In this document: piece after piece, positions 9,487-19,290 of the stretch | Numbering within the stretch: position 1 is the stretch's first letter | Layout of the letters: each line of letters begins with the position of its first letter | DNA from: Acidobacteria bacterium UBA7540 | GTDB lineage: Bacteria; Acidobacteriota; Terriglobia; UBA7540 | Direction: 5' to 3' | NCBI GenBank assembly: GCA_002478145.1 | Contig: DLMI01000185.1 | Coordinates: 1-35,609, forward strand | DNA length: 35,609 nucleotides | Position numbers and translations under genes: made by a program | Notes under the pieces: model-generated | Seen by the model: the letters and a program-made list of their open reading frames with translations, nothing else | What the model was told of the DNA's origin: nothing | Databases searched by the model: none

Positions 9487-10043
9487 CGGCGTCATCCTCC
9501 CTTGATTGGAACTCCCCGTATCTCTCCTGGGCAAAATGGACGTTAGGTTTCCGGGCCAGCAGGCTCGCGGATGGATCCCACACCTCCCCGGCCCGTCACC
9601 ACTTCCAGGCGGCCCAGTTGTGCGGCCTCTCCCTTGAAAGCCTCACAGTATGTTGTTCCCGCTGCTGCCCTGGTGTTTGGCTTCGGTTAGCGATCGGACG
9701 TTTCTATCGTGTGCTCTTAACGATTAACCTTCCGGAGGCCCCGTGTTCTCGTGGTATTAGATGTATTTCGATACAAGAAGGTTTGAAGCGGATCCCCAAA
9801 AACTAAAGATTTCCATTCCACCCCTCGGAACCCCTTTTCTGCTGAACAGCCCCCTCAGGCGGAAGGTCTTTGCCATCCAAGAAGTACGCAGTCTGGGTTC
9901 ACTGGATTGGCGATCTCACGCTGGCGTCGGATGACGATCAGTAGAAGAGGCAAACTGATGGTTGGAAGAAAGGCCCTCAACAGGTTATGATGGTGGTCGG
10001 GGAACCAGAAAAAAGCAGGATTTATTATCCAGGAGTGAAACGC
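9487..10043. other. 557-bp gap between divergent genes
   Basis: Intergenic region between the minus-strand GT4 gene and the plus-strand second GH57 gene. Open frames here are short and look like shadows. The only site I can suggest is a promoter at 9962-9991, listed separately. Confidence 0.4.
9962..9991 (+). promoter_or_regulatory. Possible sigma-70 promoter for the second GH57 gene
   Basis: TTGGAA at 9962-9967 and TATGAT at 9986-9991 are separated by 18 bases. They lie 50 bases before the chosen start at 10044. This is a plausible but weak match. Confidence 0.35.
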
Positions 10044-11585
10044 ATGCGTCTCGCGACCGATTTGACCAGATTGCCTCAATTGTCTGAACTGATTGATGGA
10101 GTGCCTTGTATTTCTGGCTGGGAAGAGGAGGTTCGGGCGGTGGTTCAACGCCACGAATCTGTTTTCCTGCCCATTTCGAATACGCGGTTGGACCAAGTCT
10201 CTGCGGCTTTTTCGATTGCATTACATATGCACCAGCCTACCATCCCCGCCGGATTCCAAGGGGAGCTGATCGGCAACCTGCAATACATGTTTGAGCACCC
10301 CAACGAGGGAGACAATCATGATGCCGGACCCTTCGCCCATTGCTACACCCGCATGGCAGACATGATTCCGGAACTCGTCGCACAGGGCTGCAACCCCCGC
10401 GTGATGTTGGACTATTCAGGCAACCTCCTCTGGGGGCTGCGGCAAATGGGGCGAGGAGACATTTTGGAGAATCTCAAACGCATTACCTGTGATCCTGCTT
10501 ACCAGCCTTACGTGGAGTGGCTTGGGGCAATGTGGAGCCATGCCGTGGTTTCTTCCACTCCCATTCCCGATATCAAGCTTCACATGCAGGCCTGGCAGCA
10601 CGACTTCGCGGCTATCTTTGGCTGGGATGCTTTGGCCCGGGTGAAGGGATTCTCTCCGCCCGAAATGGATCTCCCCCGGCACCCGGATACCCTCTTTGAG
10701 TACGTCAAGGCGCTGCGGGAGTGCGGATATCACTGGCTTTTGGTGCAGGAGCATTCGGTCGAGACTCCTTCCGGACAAGGCCTTGCCTACAAGCATTTGC
10801 CTCATCGCCTGGTGGCACGCAACTCCAAGGGCGAAACACTCAACATCACGGCATTGATCAAGACCCAGGGATCGGACACCAAGCTGGTCGCGCAAATGCA
10901 ACCGCTTTACGAGGCGAAGACTCTCGCCCGTCAGAACCTGGGAAAGGTTTCAGTGCCGCCGCTGGTGACACAGATCGGCGATGGAGAAAACGGTGGCGTC
11001 ATGATGAACGAATTCCCGGGAGCGTTCCATAGGGCTTGGCATGAGATGGCCCAGCAGGGTGGCGGGACTTCCAGAGTCGTGGGACTCACGGGCACGGAAT
11101 ACCTTGAACTCATTGAAGCGGCCGGTTGTAAGCCTGAGGATTACTCTCCTTGCCAGCCCGTCGGCCAACACCGCATCTGGGAGAGAATTCCTTCCGGCAG
11201 AGTCGAACCCCGAGCCGTGGCCAAGGCTATTGAGGAGGTGAAACACCAGAACGCGAATTTCCGCCTGGACGGCGCCTCGTGGACCAATGACAGGAGTTGG
11301 GTCAAAGGATATGAGGGCGTCCTGAATCCCATGAACCAACTCAGCGCGCTGTTTCATGAAAAGGTCGATCCATTACTGAAGGCAGAGTCCGAAGGTCGCC
11401 TGGCCGCCCCAGGAACCCCTCGATCGGGAGGAAACATCACCAGACAGCATCGCTACCGGAATGCGTTGCTGCACAACCTCCTGCTCCAATCAAGTGATTT
11501 TCGTTATTGGGGCCAGGGGCGCTGGACGGATTACGCTCGTGAGATCCACCGGCGAGGCGAGGCTATCCTTCGCGCTGAGTTTTAG
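10044..11585 (+). CDS. Divergent GH57 family glycoside hydrolase
   Basis: A 513-residue protein with clear GH57 marks: HMHQPTIP at residues 61-68 (motif 1), KGFSPPEMDLP with Glu207 as likely nucleophile (motif 3 variant), and QIGDGENGG with Asp313 and Glu315 (motif 4 region). There is a long N-terminal arm before the HMHQP motif. It is not the branching-enzyme type found at 5282-6898; it belongs to an uncharacterised GH57 subgroup. The substrate is unknown, but an alpha-glucan is likely from the neighbours. ATG at 10044 is chosen over upstream in-frame starts because AGGAG is 7-8 bases before it. No signal peptide. It converges with the HAD gene with a 31-base gap. Confidence 0.85.
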   Translation: MRLATDLTRLPQLSELIDGVPCISGWEEEVRAVVQRHESVFLPISNTRLDQVSAAFSIALHMHQPTIPAGFQGELIGNLQYMFEHPNEGDNHDAGPFAHCYTRMADMIPELVAQGCNPRVMLDYSGNLLWGLRQMGRGDILENLKRITCDPAYQPYVEWLGAMWSHAVVSSTPIPDIKLHMQAWQHDFAAIFGWDALARVKGFSPPEMDLPRHPDTLFEYVKALRECGYHWLLVQEHSVETPSGQGLAYKHLPHRLVARNSKGETLNITALIKTQGSDTKLVAQMQPLYEAKTLARQNLGKVSVPPLVTQIGDGENGGVMMNEFPGAFHRAWHEMAQQGGGTSRVVGLTGTEYLELIEAAGCKPEDYSPCQPVGQHRIWERIPSGRVEPRAVAKAIEEVKHQNANFRLDGASWTNDRSWVKGYEGVLNPMNQLSALFHEKVDPLLKAESEGRLAAPGTPRSGGNITRQHRYRNALLHNLLLQSSDFRYWGQGRWTDYAREIHRRGEAILRAEF

Positions 11586-11616
11586 CCCCTGGCACCCAGT
11601 CCCTGCTTTTCGGCCT

Positions 11617-12504
11617 TCACTTCCAGGGTGGCTTTTCGGGGAGCAACTTTTCGAACTCATCAATCAGCGAGGCTTCGTAGTAGCCTGCGTAGGTGTGATT
11701 AAAGAAGCGCTCGATGCCCTCGCCATAGAACCTCTCCCAGGACTGCTCCTCGTGCCCAGGGTTGATGGGGAAGAAGAGGGCGGCATTGGAACGCGCGGCG
11801 GCCAGGTCGCCCGGCGCGTCGCCTATCATAAGGGTGCAATCCTTTGGGTACTTGCCTCCCGCTGCAATCTTCAGGTGTTCCTTCTTGCTGCCCATTTCCT
11901 GGCCCGCTATGACGGCAGCGTACTTTGCGATGTCGTGCTCCTGCCATTCGCGCTCCAGCGCTTCGCCGGGGGTGGCTGAGACGCAGATGACGTCGGCTTG
12001 CCGCGCAAGTTTCTCCGCGCACTCGCGAAACCAGGGGAAGGGTGGCACTCCCTCGACCAAATCGGCGATCGAGCGGTTGACGGCCTTACTCCATTCAAGG
12101 GCCTGCTTTAGCACCGGGTCGCCGGTTTTGGCAACCTCCGCTTCAAGTGCGGGGTTTCCGAGTGTCGCGCCGGAATTGATCCAGGCCTGAAGACTCGCCA
12201 CATCGGGAATCGGCGCCCCGCGCCGCATCGCTTCGGGCCAGTCGCGCAACAGTTCGAAGGTCTTGGTCAGGGCAGGGAAGCGGTTGACGCCCCTCCACTT
12301 TGAATAAAGGTTGACGAACTCGGCTGCGGCACGCGCGTATTTCGAGATGGCTTGAAGTTTCCAGTACTTAACGATGTTGGGGATGAAGCACTCTTTGTGC
12401 TTGATTTCCATGCTGTCAAAAACACAACCATCCGAATCAATGCCAACAAAATATGAGTGTTGGGGTTTGAAGGCGTAAAGTCTTTCCTTGGGTGATGATT
12501 CCAT
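11617..12504 (-). CDS. HAD superfamily hydrolase
   Basis: A 295-residue haloacid-dehalogenase-fold hydrolase, probably a phosphatase. Motif I is GIDSDGCVFDS (Asp23 nucleophile, Asp25), motif II is the SATP segment (CVSATPGEAL), Lys in GSKKEH serves as motif III and GDAPGDLAAA is motif IV. A long helical cap of about 130 residues lies between motifs I and II. The substrate is unknown. ATG at 12504 has GGAGG four bases before it. It stands alone, facing the GH57 gene; it is not the same family as the HAD protein at 26051-26923. Confidence 0.85.
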   Translation of the reverse strand: MESSPKERLYAFKPQHSYFVGIDSDGCVFDSMEIKHKECFIPNIVKYWKLQAISKYARAAAEFVNLYSKWRGVNRFPALTKTFELLRDWPEAMRRGAPIPDVASLQAWINSGATLGNPALEAEVAKTGDPVLKQALEWSKAVNRSIADLVEGVPPFPWFRECAEKLARQADVICVSATPGEALEREWQEHDIAKYAAVIAGQEMGSKKEHLKIAAGGKYPKDCTLMIGDAPGDLAAARSNAALFFPINPGHEEQSWERFYGEGIERFFNHTYAGYYEASLIDEFEKLLPEKPPWK

Positions 12505-12660
12505 TATTCCTCCGTCGGGTTCGGGTGAGGGAAAACCGTAGACGAGCTTGTGGCTGCGCAGCGGATCGGCCCTGGAATTGCCCCTCGCCGGGTAGAACGA
12601 GTCCGCCCGTTCCCGCCTTGTGACGCGCCATCTTAGCGCAAAACCGGAGGACTTAGGAAG

Positions 12661-12862
12661 GGGTCAGCATTGGTTCCCTTCTTAAGAGGCTGCAAGGTAT
12701 AACAACAGGATTCTAGCGCGGGAACTTTTACCTCTACGTTCCCCAAGGACCCAATATCCGTTACGCAATGCTGTCGTTTCAAAACTGAAAGTCCCCGGGT
12801 CGCCGAGATTCCTCCGGGCCAAGGCAGGAAACGATACAGACTTAGGCCACGACGAGGTTTTG
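12661..12862 (+). repeat. 202-bp direct repeat, copy 1
   Basis: This stretch aligns without gaps to 13588-13789 at about 88% identity by eye. It contains AACTGAAAGTCCCCGGGTCG and the CCCGG...CCGGG palindrome. No open frame is shared between copies. It lies upstream of the orphan gene at 13088 and is followed by a promoter-like site. Confidence 0.9.
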
Positions 12863-12890
12863 CAAAGTGGTACAGTTTGAGTTTTGAGGC

Positions 12891-12919
12891 TTGCAGGGTT
12901 TAGGCGCTCCGTGTATCCT
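12891..12919 (+). promoter_or_regulatory. Possible promoter for the orphan gene
   Basis: TTGCAG at 12891-12896 and TATCCT at 12914-12919 are 17 bases apart. The GCTTGCAGGGTTTA stretch resembles GCTTGCAAGGTCTA just after repeat copy 2, so the homology between copies may extend into the promoters. Confidence 0.45.
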
Positions 12920-13087
12920 TGGATTTTGTTACCGGACGCACGATTAGGTGGGTTCGGAAGCTGACGGTGAATCAGCCCTCCGAGACTTTGACCGCGACAC
13001 AGCTAATGCAAGGCATGGGCGTGTGCCGTGTCAACCTTTTCAGTTAGCTTTCAAATCCACTTACAAATTGACAAGGGGGCAGCACGG

Positions 13088-13525
13088 ATGGACGAGTCGA
13101 AATGGACCGAAAAGCAGGTTCAAGAGACGATTAGCCGGAGAGAAAAGAAGGAACTTGCCGACCAGAAATTCGCTGCAGAGGAAGGCTTGAAGAGGGCACA
13201 GGCCCCAGGTCTCTGGTCCGAATTAAAATCATTGATGAAAAGCAGAGTTGAATCGTTCGGGGAGGCTCTTGGAGAGCGAGGAGTTCTCGTATGGTCGAGC
13301 CCAAAGGCAAATAGAGTAGTTATAAAAGTCAACGATGGGACGACTCAAATCGAAGCCTTCTTCGATTTGGAAAGATTTCGACTTGTCCTTCAAATGACAT
13401 ATACGGCCGTGGAGTATGGTGTCCAGATTGAAAACAGACAGGCGGTGTTTGCAGAGAGCGGAGAGGCACGCACTACCGAAGCAATAGCCGAGCGATTTGT
13501 AGAAGACATTATAAAGTGTTGCTAG
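13088..13525 (+). CDS. Orphan hypothetical protein between direct repeats
   Basis: A 145-residue soluble protein that I do not recognise. The N-terminal third is a highly charged helix (EKQVQETISRREKKELADQKFAAEEGLKRAQ). The remainder looks alpha/beta, with strands such as RGVLVWSS, NRVVIKVND and TQIEAFFDLERFRLVLQMTY, and the product ends in KCC. ATG at 13088 is preferred; an in-frame GTG at 13028 would add 20 residues. Its codons look more A/T-rich than those of neighbouring genes. It lies between two 202-bp direct repeats directly upstream of the rimP operon, which suggests insertion or segmental duplication. No function can be given. Confidence 0.7.
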   Translation: MDESKWTEKQVQETISRREKKELADQKFAAEEGLKRAQAPGLWSELKSLMKSRVESFGEALGERGVLVWSSPKANRVVIKVNDGTTQIEAFFDLERFRLVLQMTYTAVEYGVQIENRQAVFAESGEARTTEAIAERFVEDIIKCC

Positions 13526-13587
13526 CGGGTGGATCGCTTTACAGGCCAACCCCATCAAGCATTTCTTCGATTGTCCAGACATGATGG

Positions 13588-13789
13588 GGGTCGGCATGGG
13601 TTCCCTTCTTAAGAGCCGGCAAGGTATAAGAACAGGATTTTAGCGCGGGAACTTTTGCCCGTACCTTCCCCAAAGACCCAATATCCCTTACGCAATGCTG
13701 TCGATTTAAAACTGAAAATCCCCGGGTCGCCGTGATTCCTCCGGGCCAGGGCTGGAAACGCCATAAACTTAGGCCACAACCAGGTTTTG
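13588..13789 (+). repeat. 202-bp direct repeat, copy 2
   Basis: Partner of 12661-12862, aligned without insertions or deletions. It ends 8 bases before the rimP promoter-like site. Its left edge abuts TGATGGGG, which pairs with CCCCATCA at 13550-13557, so a hairpin may end the orphan gene's transcript. Confidence 0.9.
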
Positions 13790-13796
13790 GGCGGTC

Positions 13797-13832
13797 TTGC
13801 AATTTGTTGCTTGCAAGGTCTATACTTATATT
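13797..13832 (+). promoter_or_regulatory. Promoter of the rimP-nusA-infB operon
   Basis: TTGCAA at 13797 and TATACT at 13821-13826 have an 18-base spacer. An alternative is TTGTTG at 13804 with TATATT at 13827-13832 and a 17-base spacer. Either would start transcription just before the leader hairpins. Confidence 0.6.
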
Positions 13833-13845
13833 GGCGAACGCGCTT

Positions 13846-13868
13846 AGTGGGCGAAAGCCCACTTTTTT
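13846..13868 (+). terminator. Terminator-like hairpin in rimP leader
   Basis: AGTGGGC-GAAA-GCCCACT, a perfect 7-bp stem with a GNRA-type loop, is followed at once by a run of six T. It lies about 75 bases upstream of the rimP ATG and just after the promoter, so it would act as an attenuator, similar to the Rfam rimP leader element known in proteobacteria. Confidence 0.7.
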
Positions 13869-13875
13869 GTTAGTC

Positions 13876-13911
13876 GCGAATCCTGTCGGGGTTTTCCCCC
13901 ATCAGATTCGC
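13876..13911 (+). promoter_or_regulatory. Second stem-loop of rimP leader
   Basis: GCGAATC at 13876-13882 pairs with GATTCGC at 13905-13911. The pairing extends by TG/CA around one bulged C, and an inner GGGG-TTTT-CCCC stem lies inside. It ends about 30 bases before the rimP start and may expose or hide the ribosome site or serve as an RNase target. Confidence 0.6.
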
Positions 13912-13940
13912 CACAGGAGAGGAGTGCAAGGCGCACGGCG

Positions 13941-14402
13941 ATGCTCGAAGCCGACTTGGAGAGGATCACGGAGATGGCCCAGCGAGTCGCAGTCTCTGAA
14001 GGGTTGACACTAATTGACGTGCAGCTCAAGGGGGGGCGCGGAAGCCAGCTCCTGCGCGTGTACATTGACAAGCCGGAAGGAATTTCCCATGCGGATTGTC
14101 AGCTCGTGAGCGAGCAGTTGAGCGCCATGCTGGATGTGGAAGACCCTTTCCCGGGCAGCTACACGCTCGAGGTATCATCTCCGGGTCTTGACCGAGAGTT
14201 GGTCAAGGCCAGCGACTTTGCGCACTTTGCGGGGCGAAAGGCGCGGGTGGTGGTGCGCGAGCCAGTGGACAATCAGAAGGTCCTGGAAGGACGCTTGGCG
14301 GGCATTGAAACGGGCCGTGTTCGGCTGGACTTGGGAGACGCCGGCCTGAAGGAACTCGAACTCTCCAATATTCAAAAGGCTCGGCTCGTAGTGGAAATCT
14401 GA
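13941..14402 (+). CDS. rimP: Ribosome maturation factor RimP
   Basis: A 153-residue protein for late maturation of the 30S subunit. The N-terminal alpha/beta domain carries LTLIDVQLKGGRGSQLLRVYIDK, followed by the conserved SPGLDRELVKASDFAHFAGRKARV segment and the C-terminal SH3-like part (EGRLAGIETGRVRLDLG). It is the first gene of the operon with nusA and infB, preceded by a promoter and two leader stem-loops. ATG at 13941 is the only fitting start; GGAGAGGAG lies about 15-20 bases upstream, further than usual, so initiation may depend on leader folding. Confidence 0.95.
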   Translation: MLEADLERITEMAQRVAVSEGLTLIDVQLKGGRGSQLLRVYIDKPEGISHADCQLVSEQLSAMLDVEDPFPGSYTLEVSSPGLDRELVKASDFAHFAGRKARVVVREPVDNQKVLEGRLAGIETGRVRLDLGDAGLKELELSNIQKARLVVEI

Positions 14403-14480
14403 ATGGGGATTAGGGACTGGAGCGTAGAGGCTAGGGAAGTCGCCCAGGGGCGGCAATCCCCGGCCGCGGGTCCCCAATCC
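14403..14480. repeat. Word-repeat patch between rimP and nusA
   Basis: TGGGGATTAGGGACTGGAG, GAGGCTAGGGAAG and an inverted CCCCAATCCC occur in the gap between two operon genes. The patch is of the same style as 27261-27383. Confidence 0.45.
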
Positions 14481-14508
14481 CGGGTTGCAAGCAGGTGGGA
14501 GGACACCG

Positions 14509-16011
14509 GTGACGACAAGTCTCTTGTTCCAAACCATTGACCAGTTGAGCCGCGAGAAGGGTATTGACGCGCAAATCATCATTGCGGCGGTCGAGGATGC
14601 CGTCCTGGTGGCCACGCGAAAGTACTACAAGTCTTCCGAGGAACTCCAATCGCGTTTCAATAAGGCAACAGGGCAGGTTGAGGTCCACGCGGTCAAGAAG
14701 GTTGTGGAGGTCGTGCAGGATCCCGATCATGAGATCGCCCTGGAACAGGCGCTGAAGATAGATTCGCTGGCGGTGGTGGAGGGCGAGGTACGAATTCCCA
14801 AAGCCACGGATGTGCTGGGGAGGATTGCGGCGCAGGCTGCGAAACAAGTGATCTTTCAGAAAGTCCGGGAAGCGGAGCGCGATACCGTGTACGCGGAGTA
14901 CAACCAGCGCGTGGGCGAACTGGTCAATTGCACCGTGAAGCGGGTGGAGGGGCCGGACGTTATTGTTGACCTGGGCCGGACGGAGGCCCGCATGCCGCGC
15001 AAGGAGCAATCGCGCTTGGAAACCTACCAAATCGGGGATCGCATTCGGGCGGTGATCACGCAAGTGGACCGCGCCGCGCGCGGCCCGCAGGTGGTGGTTT
15101 CGCGCGCCGACGCGATGCTGGTCCAGAAGCTCTTCGAAATGGAAGTCCCCGAAATCTACGACGGCACGGTGGTGATCAAGGCCATCGCGCGGGAGGCGGG
15201 TGACAGGACCAAAGTCGCTGTCTTTTCCAAGGACCCGGACGTGGATTGCGTGGGCGCCTGTGTCGGTATGAAGGGGATGCGCGTACAGTCCATCATCCGT
15301 GAGCTTCGCGGGGAGAAAATCGACATCATCGAATACAACGAGGACCCGCTGGTTTTCGCGGCGAATTCGCTCAGCCCTGCCAAGATCAACCATGTCTCGA
15401 TTCTGGAATTGGAACAGAAGCATCTGGAAGTGATCGTGGATGACACGCAGTTGTCCCTGGCGATCGGGAAGAAAGGGCAGAACGTACGGCTGGCGGCAAA
15501 GCTCCTCGGCTGGCATGTCGACATTAAGAGCGAAGAGGAGAAACGCCAGGAAATCGAATCCCAGATGGCTGCGATGGCCTTGCGCGGCGCCTCCATTTCG
15601 GAGCTTCACGGTCTCGGCGACAAGACTCTGCAGCGCTTGCGGGAAAAGGGCATTGAGACGGTCGAGCAACTGGCCCAGATGACTCCCGATGACCTGACGC
15701 AAATCCCGGGTATCGGGGAAAAGACCGTGGAAAAAATCCGGCGCGTGGTGACGTATTACTTCGAGCAGGACGATGAATCCTCCGCAGCCCTGGCCACCGC
15801 CGCAGAAGCGGAAGCCGTGAAGGTTGATGAACCACTCGGTGAGCATCCCGCCACCCTCGAGGCAGCGGAGATCCCTGAAGAGAAATCAAGTGCCGAAGGC
15901 GCCGCAGCCGAGGTTTCTGTTCAGGCGGGAGGCCCCGAGCCGGCGCCTGAGCAAGCTGAATCCAGCGAAGAAGAGGGATCAGCCGAAGGGAAAGGAGGAA
16001 AGGAGGAATGA
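14509..16011 (+). CDS. nusA: Transcription termination/antitermination protein NusA
   Basis: Binds RNA polymerase and controls pausing, termination and antitermination. The 500-residue product has an N-terminal RNAP-binding domain (1-130), an S1 domain (about 133-200, VGELVNCTVKRVEGPDVIVDLGRTEARMP), two KH domains (about 200-345, including VGACVGMKGMRVQSIIRELRGEKIDII and LSLAIGKKGQNVRLAAKL) and a C-terminal helix-hairpin-helix module near 364-415 (GLGDKTLQRLREKG, IPGIGEKTVEKI). An acidic Glu/Ala-rich tail of about 75 residues follows. GTG at 14509 is chosen because GGGAGG lies 5 bases upstream; an in-frame TTG at 14485 is less likely. No ylxR gene follows it. Confidence 0.97.
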   Translation: MTTSLLFQTIDQLSREKGIDAQIIIAAVEDAVLVATRKYYKSSEELQSRFNKATGQVEVHAVKKVVEVVQDPDHEIALEQALKIDSLAVVEGEVRIPKATDVLGRIAAQAAKQVIFQKVREAERDTVYAEYNQRVGELVNCTVKRVEGPDVIVDLGRTEARMPRKEQSRLETYQIGDRIRAVITQVDRAARGPQVVVSRADAMLVQKLFEMEVPEIYDGTVVIKAIAREAGDRTKVAVFSKDPDVDCVGACVGMKGMRVQSIIRELRGEKIDIIEYNEDPLVFAANSLSPAKINHVSILELEQKHLEVIVDDTQLSLAIGKKGQNVRLAAKLLGWHVDIKSEEEKRQEIESQMAAMALRGASISELHGLGDKTLQRLREKGIETVEQLAQMTPDDLTQIPGIGEKTVEKIRRVVTYYFEQDDESSAALATAAEAEAVKVDEPLGEHPATLEAAEIPEEKSSAEGAAAEVSVQAGGPEPAPEQAESSEEEGSAEGKGGKEE

Positions 16012-16109
16012 GATAAGACTGTCAGGGTGCCTAGTGCTTCAACCCGCAGATTTCAGCCTGCCCGTCAACTGAGGGGCGGGAAGCAAGGGAGAGTAATCAA
16101 GAAGACAGA

Positions 16110-18860
16110 ATGGGCAACATACGAATCAACCTCTTGGCGCGTGAGCTGGAGGTCAAGAGCCACCTCATCCTGGAGTATCTTGCCGTATTAGGGATTGAGA
16201 AGAAGTCTCATTCCAGTGCGCTTGACGACGAGCTTGCCGACAAGGTTCGGGAACATTTCCGTGTCTCGAGTGAAGCGGGACAGGCTGCTGAGGAAGCTCC
16301 CGCTCCGCCCCCGCCGACTCCTGTCGTGAGCAAAGAGCCTCCTGCGGCGGTCGTGGAACCCAGGAAGCTCCCCGACATTATCAAGGCTGAGCTGCAACAT
16401 CCTTTGACGCGTTCCCTTGAAGAGATTAAGCACGCGGCGCGGAGGGCGGTGATACCGCCGCCACCTTCAAGAGTGGCTCACGTTCCGGAGACGCTGGTGC
16501 AGCCAGCACCGCACGGGCTGAAGCCCTTGCCCCCTTCCCTTGCTCCTCATCCTGCCACTGTCCCGGCTGCTGCTCCAGGTCCAGCCATAGGGGGGCACGT
16601 TGCGCCAACACCGCCCCAGGAGCCTCTTGTACGGCCGGGGGTAAGTCCCCCACCTTCTCCAGCGGCGGCGGTGAGGATTGGAGCGGAAATACCTGCGGCT
16701 GCTGTGGCGCGTGGCGGCGCGGTGCGGGAAGGTCCACTGGCCCCGCCTAAGGCTGCCGAAGTCTCGCACCTGGCCGCCAGTGCCATCGCGCACGGCAAAC
16801 CAACGCGAGCCGCGCGGCTTGTGCGCCGCGACCCCTCGGCCAGCCAGCCGATCTATCCGCACGTCGTAAGACCTAAGGTTGCGCCTGTGCGCCCCGCGCT
16901 TCCCAGGAGGCCCGGCGAGCCACGGCCAATGCATCCCACGTCGGCTCGGCCGACAGCAAGCGCGGCGGCCGGCGCTCTTGCTACGGGCGGCGTTCCATCG
17001 CTACGGCCTCCTGTGGCGCGACCCTTGGGTCCGCCCCAACGTCTTCCGGGCGTGCCCCCACCGCTTGCACCCAAGCCGGTTCCGCCGGAAGAAGTTCCAA
17101 CCACGCGCAAGATCACGATTACCGAGGGCATCGCCATCAAAGAGCTTTCTGCGAAGCTGGAAGTACGCGCCAAGGATGTGATCAAGCGCCTTTTGGACAA
17201 AGGTATCTTCGCGACCATCAACCAAACCCTCGATGGCCAGACGGCGTCCGAGATAGCGCGGGGGTTTGGAGCGGAAGCGAATGTGGTGAGCTACGAAGAG
17301 GAAATCCTCCAGGAAGAGGAGGGAACGGATCGGCTGGAAGACCTGCAGAGCCGCGCCCCTGTCGTCACCGTCATGGGGCATGTCGATCACGGCAAGACCT
17401 CCCTGCTCGATGCCATCCGTCAAACCAATGTTGCGGCGCACGAAGCCGGCGGAATCACCCAAAGCATCGGCGCCTACCAGGTAGAAGCGCAAGGGCGCAA
17501 GTTGACTTTCATCGACACGCCCGGCCACGAGGCCTTCACGATGATGCGCGCCCGTGGGGCGCGAGTCACGGACGTGGTGGTACTGGTGGTCGCCGCCGAT
17601 GATGGGGTAATGCCCCAGACCCTGGAAGCCATCAACCACGCCCGTGCGGCCAATGTTCCCATCGTGGCAGCCATCAACAAGATTGACAAACTGGAGGCAC
17701 AGCCGGAACGCGTCAAAAGGCAACTTACGGAGCACGGCCTGATGCCGGAAGAGTGGGGCGGGCAAACGGTAACCGTCGAGGTCTCTGCCAAGCAACGGAA
17801 GAATCTTGACTTGCTTCTGGAGATGATTCTCCTGGTCGCGGATCTCCAGCAACTCAAGGCCAATCGGAAACGACTTGCAACCGGAACGGTGTTGGAAGCG
17901 AAACTGGACCGAGGCCGGGGCCCAGTGGCCACGCTCCTGGTCCAGAACGGGACTTTGCAGGTCGGCGATTCCTTCATCATCGGCGCGATTTATGGCAAAG
18001 TGCGCGCCATGTTCGATTACCGCGGACGGCCGGTGATTGAAGCTCTGCCTTCCACCCCGGTGGAGGTGCTGGGCCTGGAGGATGTCCCACAGGCCGGTGA
18101 CCGGTTGCAGGTGATTGACGATACTCTCAAGGCTCGGCAGATTGCCCTTCATCGCCAAGCCAAACAGCGTGAGGCCGCGCTGGCCAAGAGCGCCCGCCTG
18201 ACACTCGAGCAGTTGCACGAGCAACTGGCCGCCGGCGACGTGAAAGAATTACCGCTGATCATCAAGGCGGATGTGCAAGGCTCGGTGGAGGTTTTGGCGG
18301 ACACACTGAACAAGTTGAGCACGGATAAAGTCAAAGTGAGGGTCATCCATGCCGGCGTCGGCGCCGTCACCGAGACGGACGTGTTGCTGGCCTCGGCTTC
18401 CAATGCGGTGGTCATCGGCTTCAATGTCCGGCCGGAGCGGAAGGCGACTGAACTCGCCCAGCTTGAACGGGTGGACATCCGCTTACACACCATCATTTAC
18501 AACGTCACCGACGAAATCAAGAAAGCGATGACGGGCCTCCTTGCGGTGGTTTTCAAGGAGACGACATTGGGCCGGGCGGAAGTGCGGGACACCTTCCGCA
18601 TCTCCAATGTTGGGACGGTGGCGGGTTGTTATCTCCAGGACGGCAAGATCACTCGGGAGGCGCCGATCCGCCTGATCCGTGATAGCGTGGTGGTTTTCCA
18701 GGGCCGTGTAAGGTCCCTGCGGCGGTTTAAGGATGATGTGGCCGAGGTAAGGTCCGGGATGGAATGCGGGATTGCGCTGGAGAACTACAACGACGTCAAG
18801 ATCGGCGACGTGATCGAAGCCTTCGTGAAGGAAAGGGTTCCCGAACCTGCCATGGCCTGA
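16110..18860 (+). CDS. infB: Translation initiation factor IF-2
   Basis: GTPase that brings fMet-tRNA to the 30S subunit. The 916-residue product begins with an IF2-N domain (1-50), then a Pro/Ala-rich linker of about 280 residues, and a second IF2-N-like domain near 335-400. The G domain follows: GHVDHGKT at about 423-430 (G1), [12 protein letters not shown] (G2), DTPGH (G3), NKID (G4) and VSAKQ (G5). Then come the beta-barrel, the alpha/beta/alpha domain and the tRNA-binding C-terminus. The linker is low-complexity, which explains several spurious long frames on the opposite strand. A purine-rich AAGGGAG lies about 20 bases before the ATG. Confidence 0.97.
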   Translation: MGNIRINLLARELEVKSHLILEYLAVLGIEKKSHSSALDDELADKVREHFRVSSEAGQAAEEAPAPPPPTPVVSKEPPAAVVEPRKLPDIIKAELQHPLTRSLEEIKHAARRAVIPPPPSRVAHVPETLVQPAPHGLKPLPPSLAPHPATVPAAAPGPAIGGHVAPTPPQEPLVRPGVSPPPSPAAAVRIGAEIPAAAVARGGAVREGPLAPPKAAEVSHLAASAIAHGKPTRAARLVRRDPSASQPIYPHVVRPKVAPVRPALPRRPGEPRPMHPTSARPTASAAAGALATGGVPSLRPPVARPLGPPQRLPGVPPPLAPKPVPPEEVPTTRKITITEGIAIKELSAKLEVRAKDVIKRLLDKGIFATINQTLDGQTASEIARGFGAEANVVSYEEEILQEEEGTDRLEDLQSRAPVVTVMGHVDHGKTSLLDAIRQTNVAAHEAGGITQSIGAYQVEAQGRKLTFIDTPGHEAFTMMRARGARVTDVVVLVVAADDGVMPQTLEAINHARAANVPIVAAINKIDKLEAQPERVKRQLTEHGLMPEEWGGQTVTVEVSAKQRKNLDLLLEMILLVADLQQLKANRKRLATGTVLEAKLDRGRGPVATLLVQNGTLQVGDSFIIGAIYGKVRAMFDYRGRPVIEALPSTPVEVLGLEDVPQAGDRLQVIDDTLKARQIALHRQAKQREAALAKSARLTLEQLHEQLAAGDVKELPLIIKADVQGSVEVLADTLNKLSTDKVKVRVIHAGVGAVTETDVLLASASNAVVIGFNVRPERKATELAQLERVDIRLHTIIYNVTDEIKKAMTGLLAVVFKETTLGRAEVRDTFRISNVGTVAGCYLQDGKITREAPIRLIRDSVVVFQGRVRSLRRFKDDVAEVRSGMECGIALENYNDVKIGDVIEAFVKERVPEPAMA

Positions 18861-18888
18861 CGACCGTTAACGCTCAGGGGTGAATGCG

Positions 18889-19170
18889 ATGCCCGTTGGT
18901 CTACTGACCCTGGAGATCCAGCTCCCTTACGCCCACTCCCTCAAGGAAAAGCGAGCCGTCTTGCGAAAGATGCGCGATAGGCTCCGGTCGCGTTTCAACG
19001 TGGCCGTTGCCGAGCTGAACCACGAGGACGTTTGGCAGCGCGCCACGTTGGGTGTGGCATCAATCTCCGATAGCCAGCCGCTGCTGGAATCCGTCTTCCG
19101 CCAGGTATTGGCCGAATCAGAAAAGATCCTGGGTGAGGACGTGGCGAATCATTTCGTGGAATTCTTCTGA
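18889..19170 (+). CDS. ylxP: DUF503 family protein (YlxP-like)
   Basis: A 93-residue small protein of the DUF503 family, usually found between infB and rbfA. YlxP-type proteins are thought to help ribosome assembly. The sequence shows the family signature HSLKEKRAVLRKMRDRLRSRFNVAVAELNHEDVWQRATLGV. ATG at 18889 is preferred over the in-frame GTG at 18880, because AGGGG then sits 8 bases upstream and the family N-terminus fits. It is 28 bases after infB, so the two are co-transcribed. Confidence 0.9.
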   Translation: MPVGLLTLEIQLPYAHSLKEKRAVLRKMRDRLRSRFNVAVAELNHEDVWQRATLGVASISDSQPLLESVFRQVLAESEKILGEDVANHFVEFF

Positions 19171-19210
19171 TTTTTCAATCGTCAATCGGCAATCAGCAAT
19201 CGGCAATGAA
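19171..19210. repeat. Word-repeat patch between ylxP and rbfA
   Basis: CAATCGTCAATCGGCAATCAGCAATCGGCAAT is written here in parts: the words CAATCG, GCAATC and GGCAAT repeat in tandem. It lies inside the operon and is non-coding. Confidence 0.55.
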
Positions 19211-19290
19211 GACCTGGTCCGCGGTTGCGGCCAAGGACCGCGCTGGCTGCCTCGCGGCGCGTTAAGAACTTCCAAAAGGTGTATGTTTCA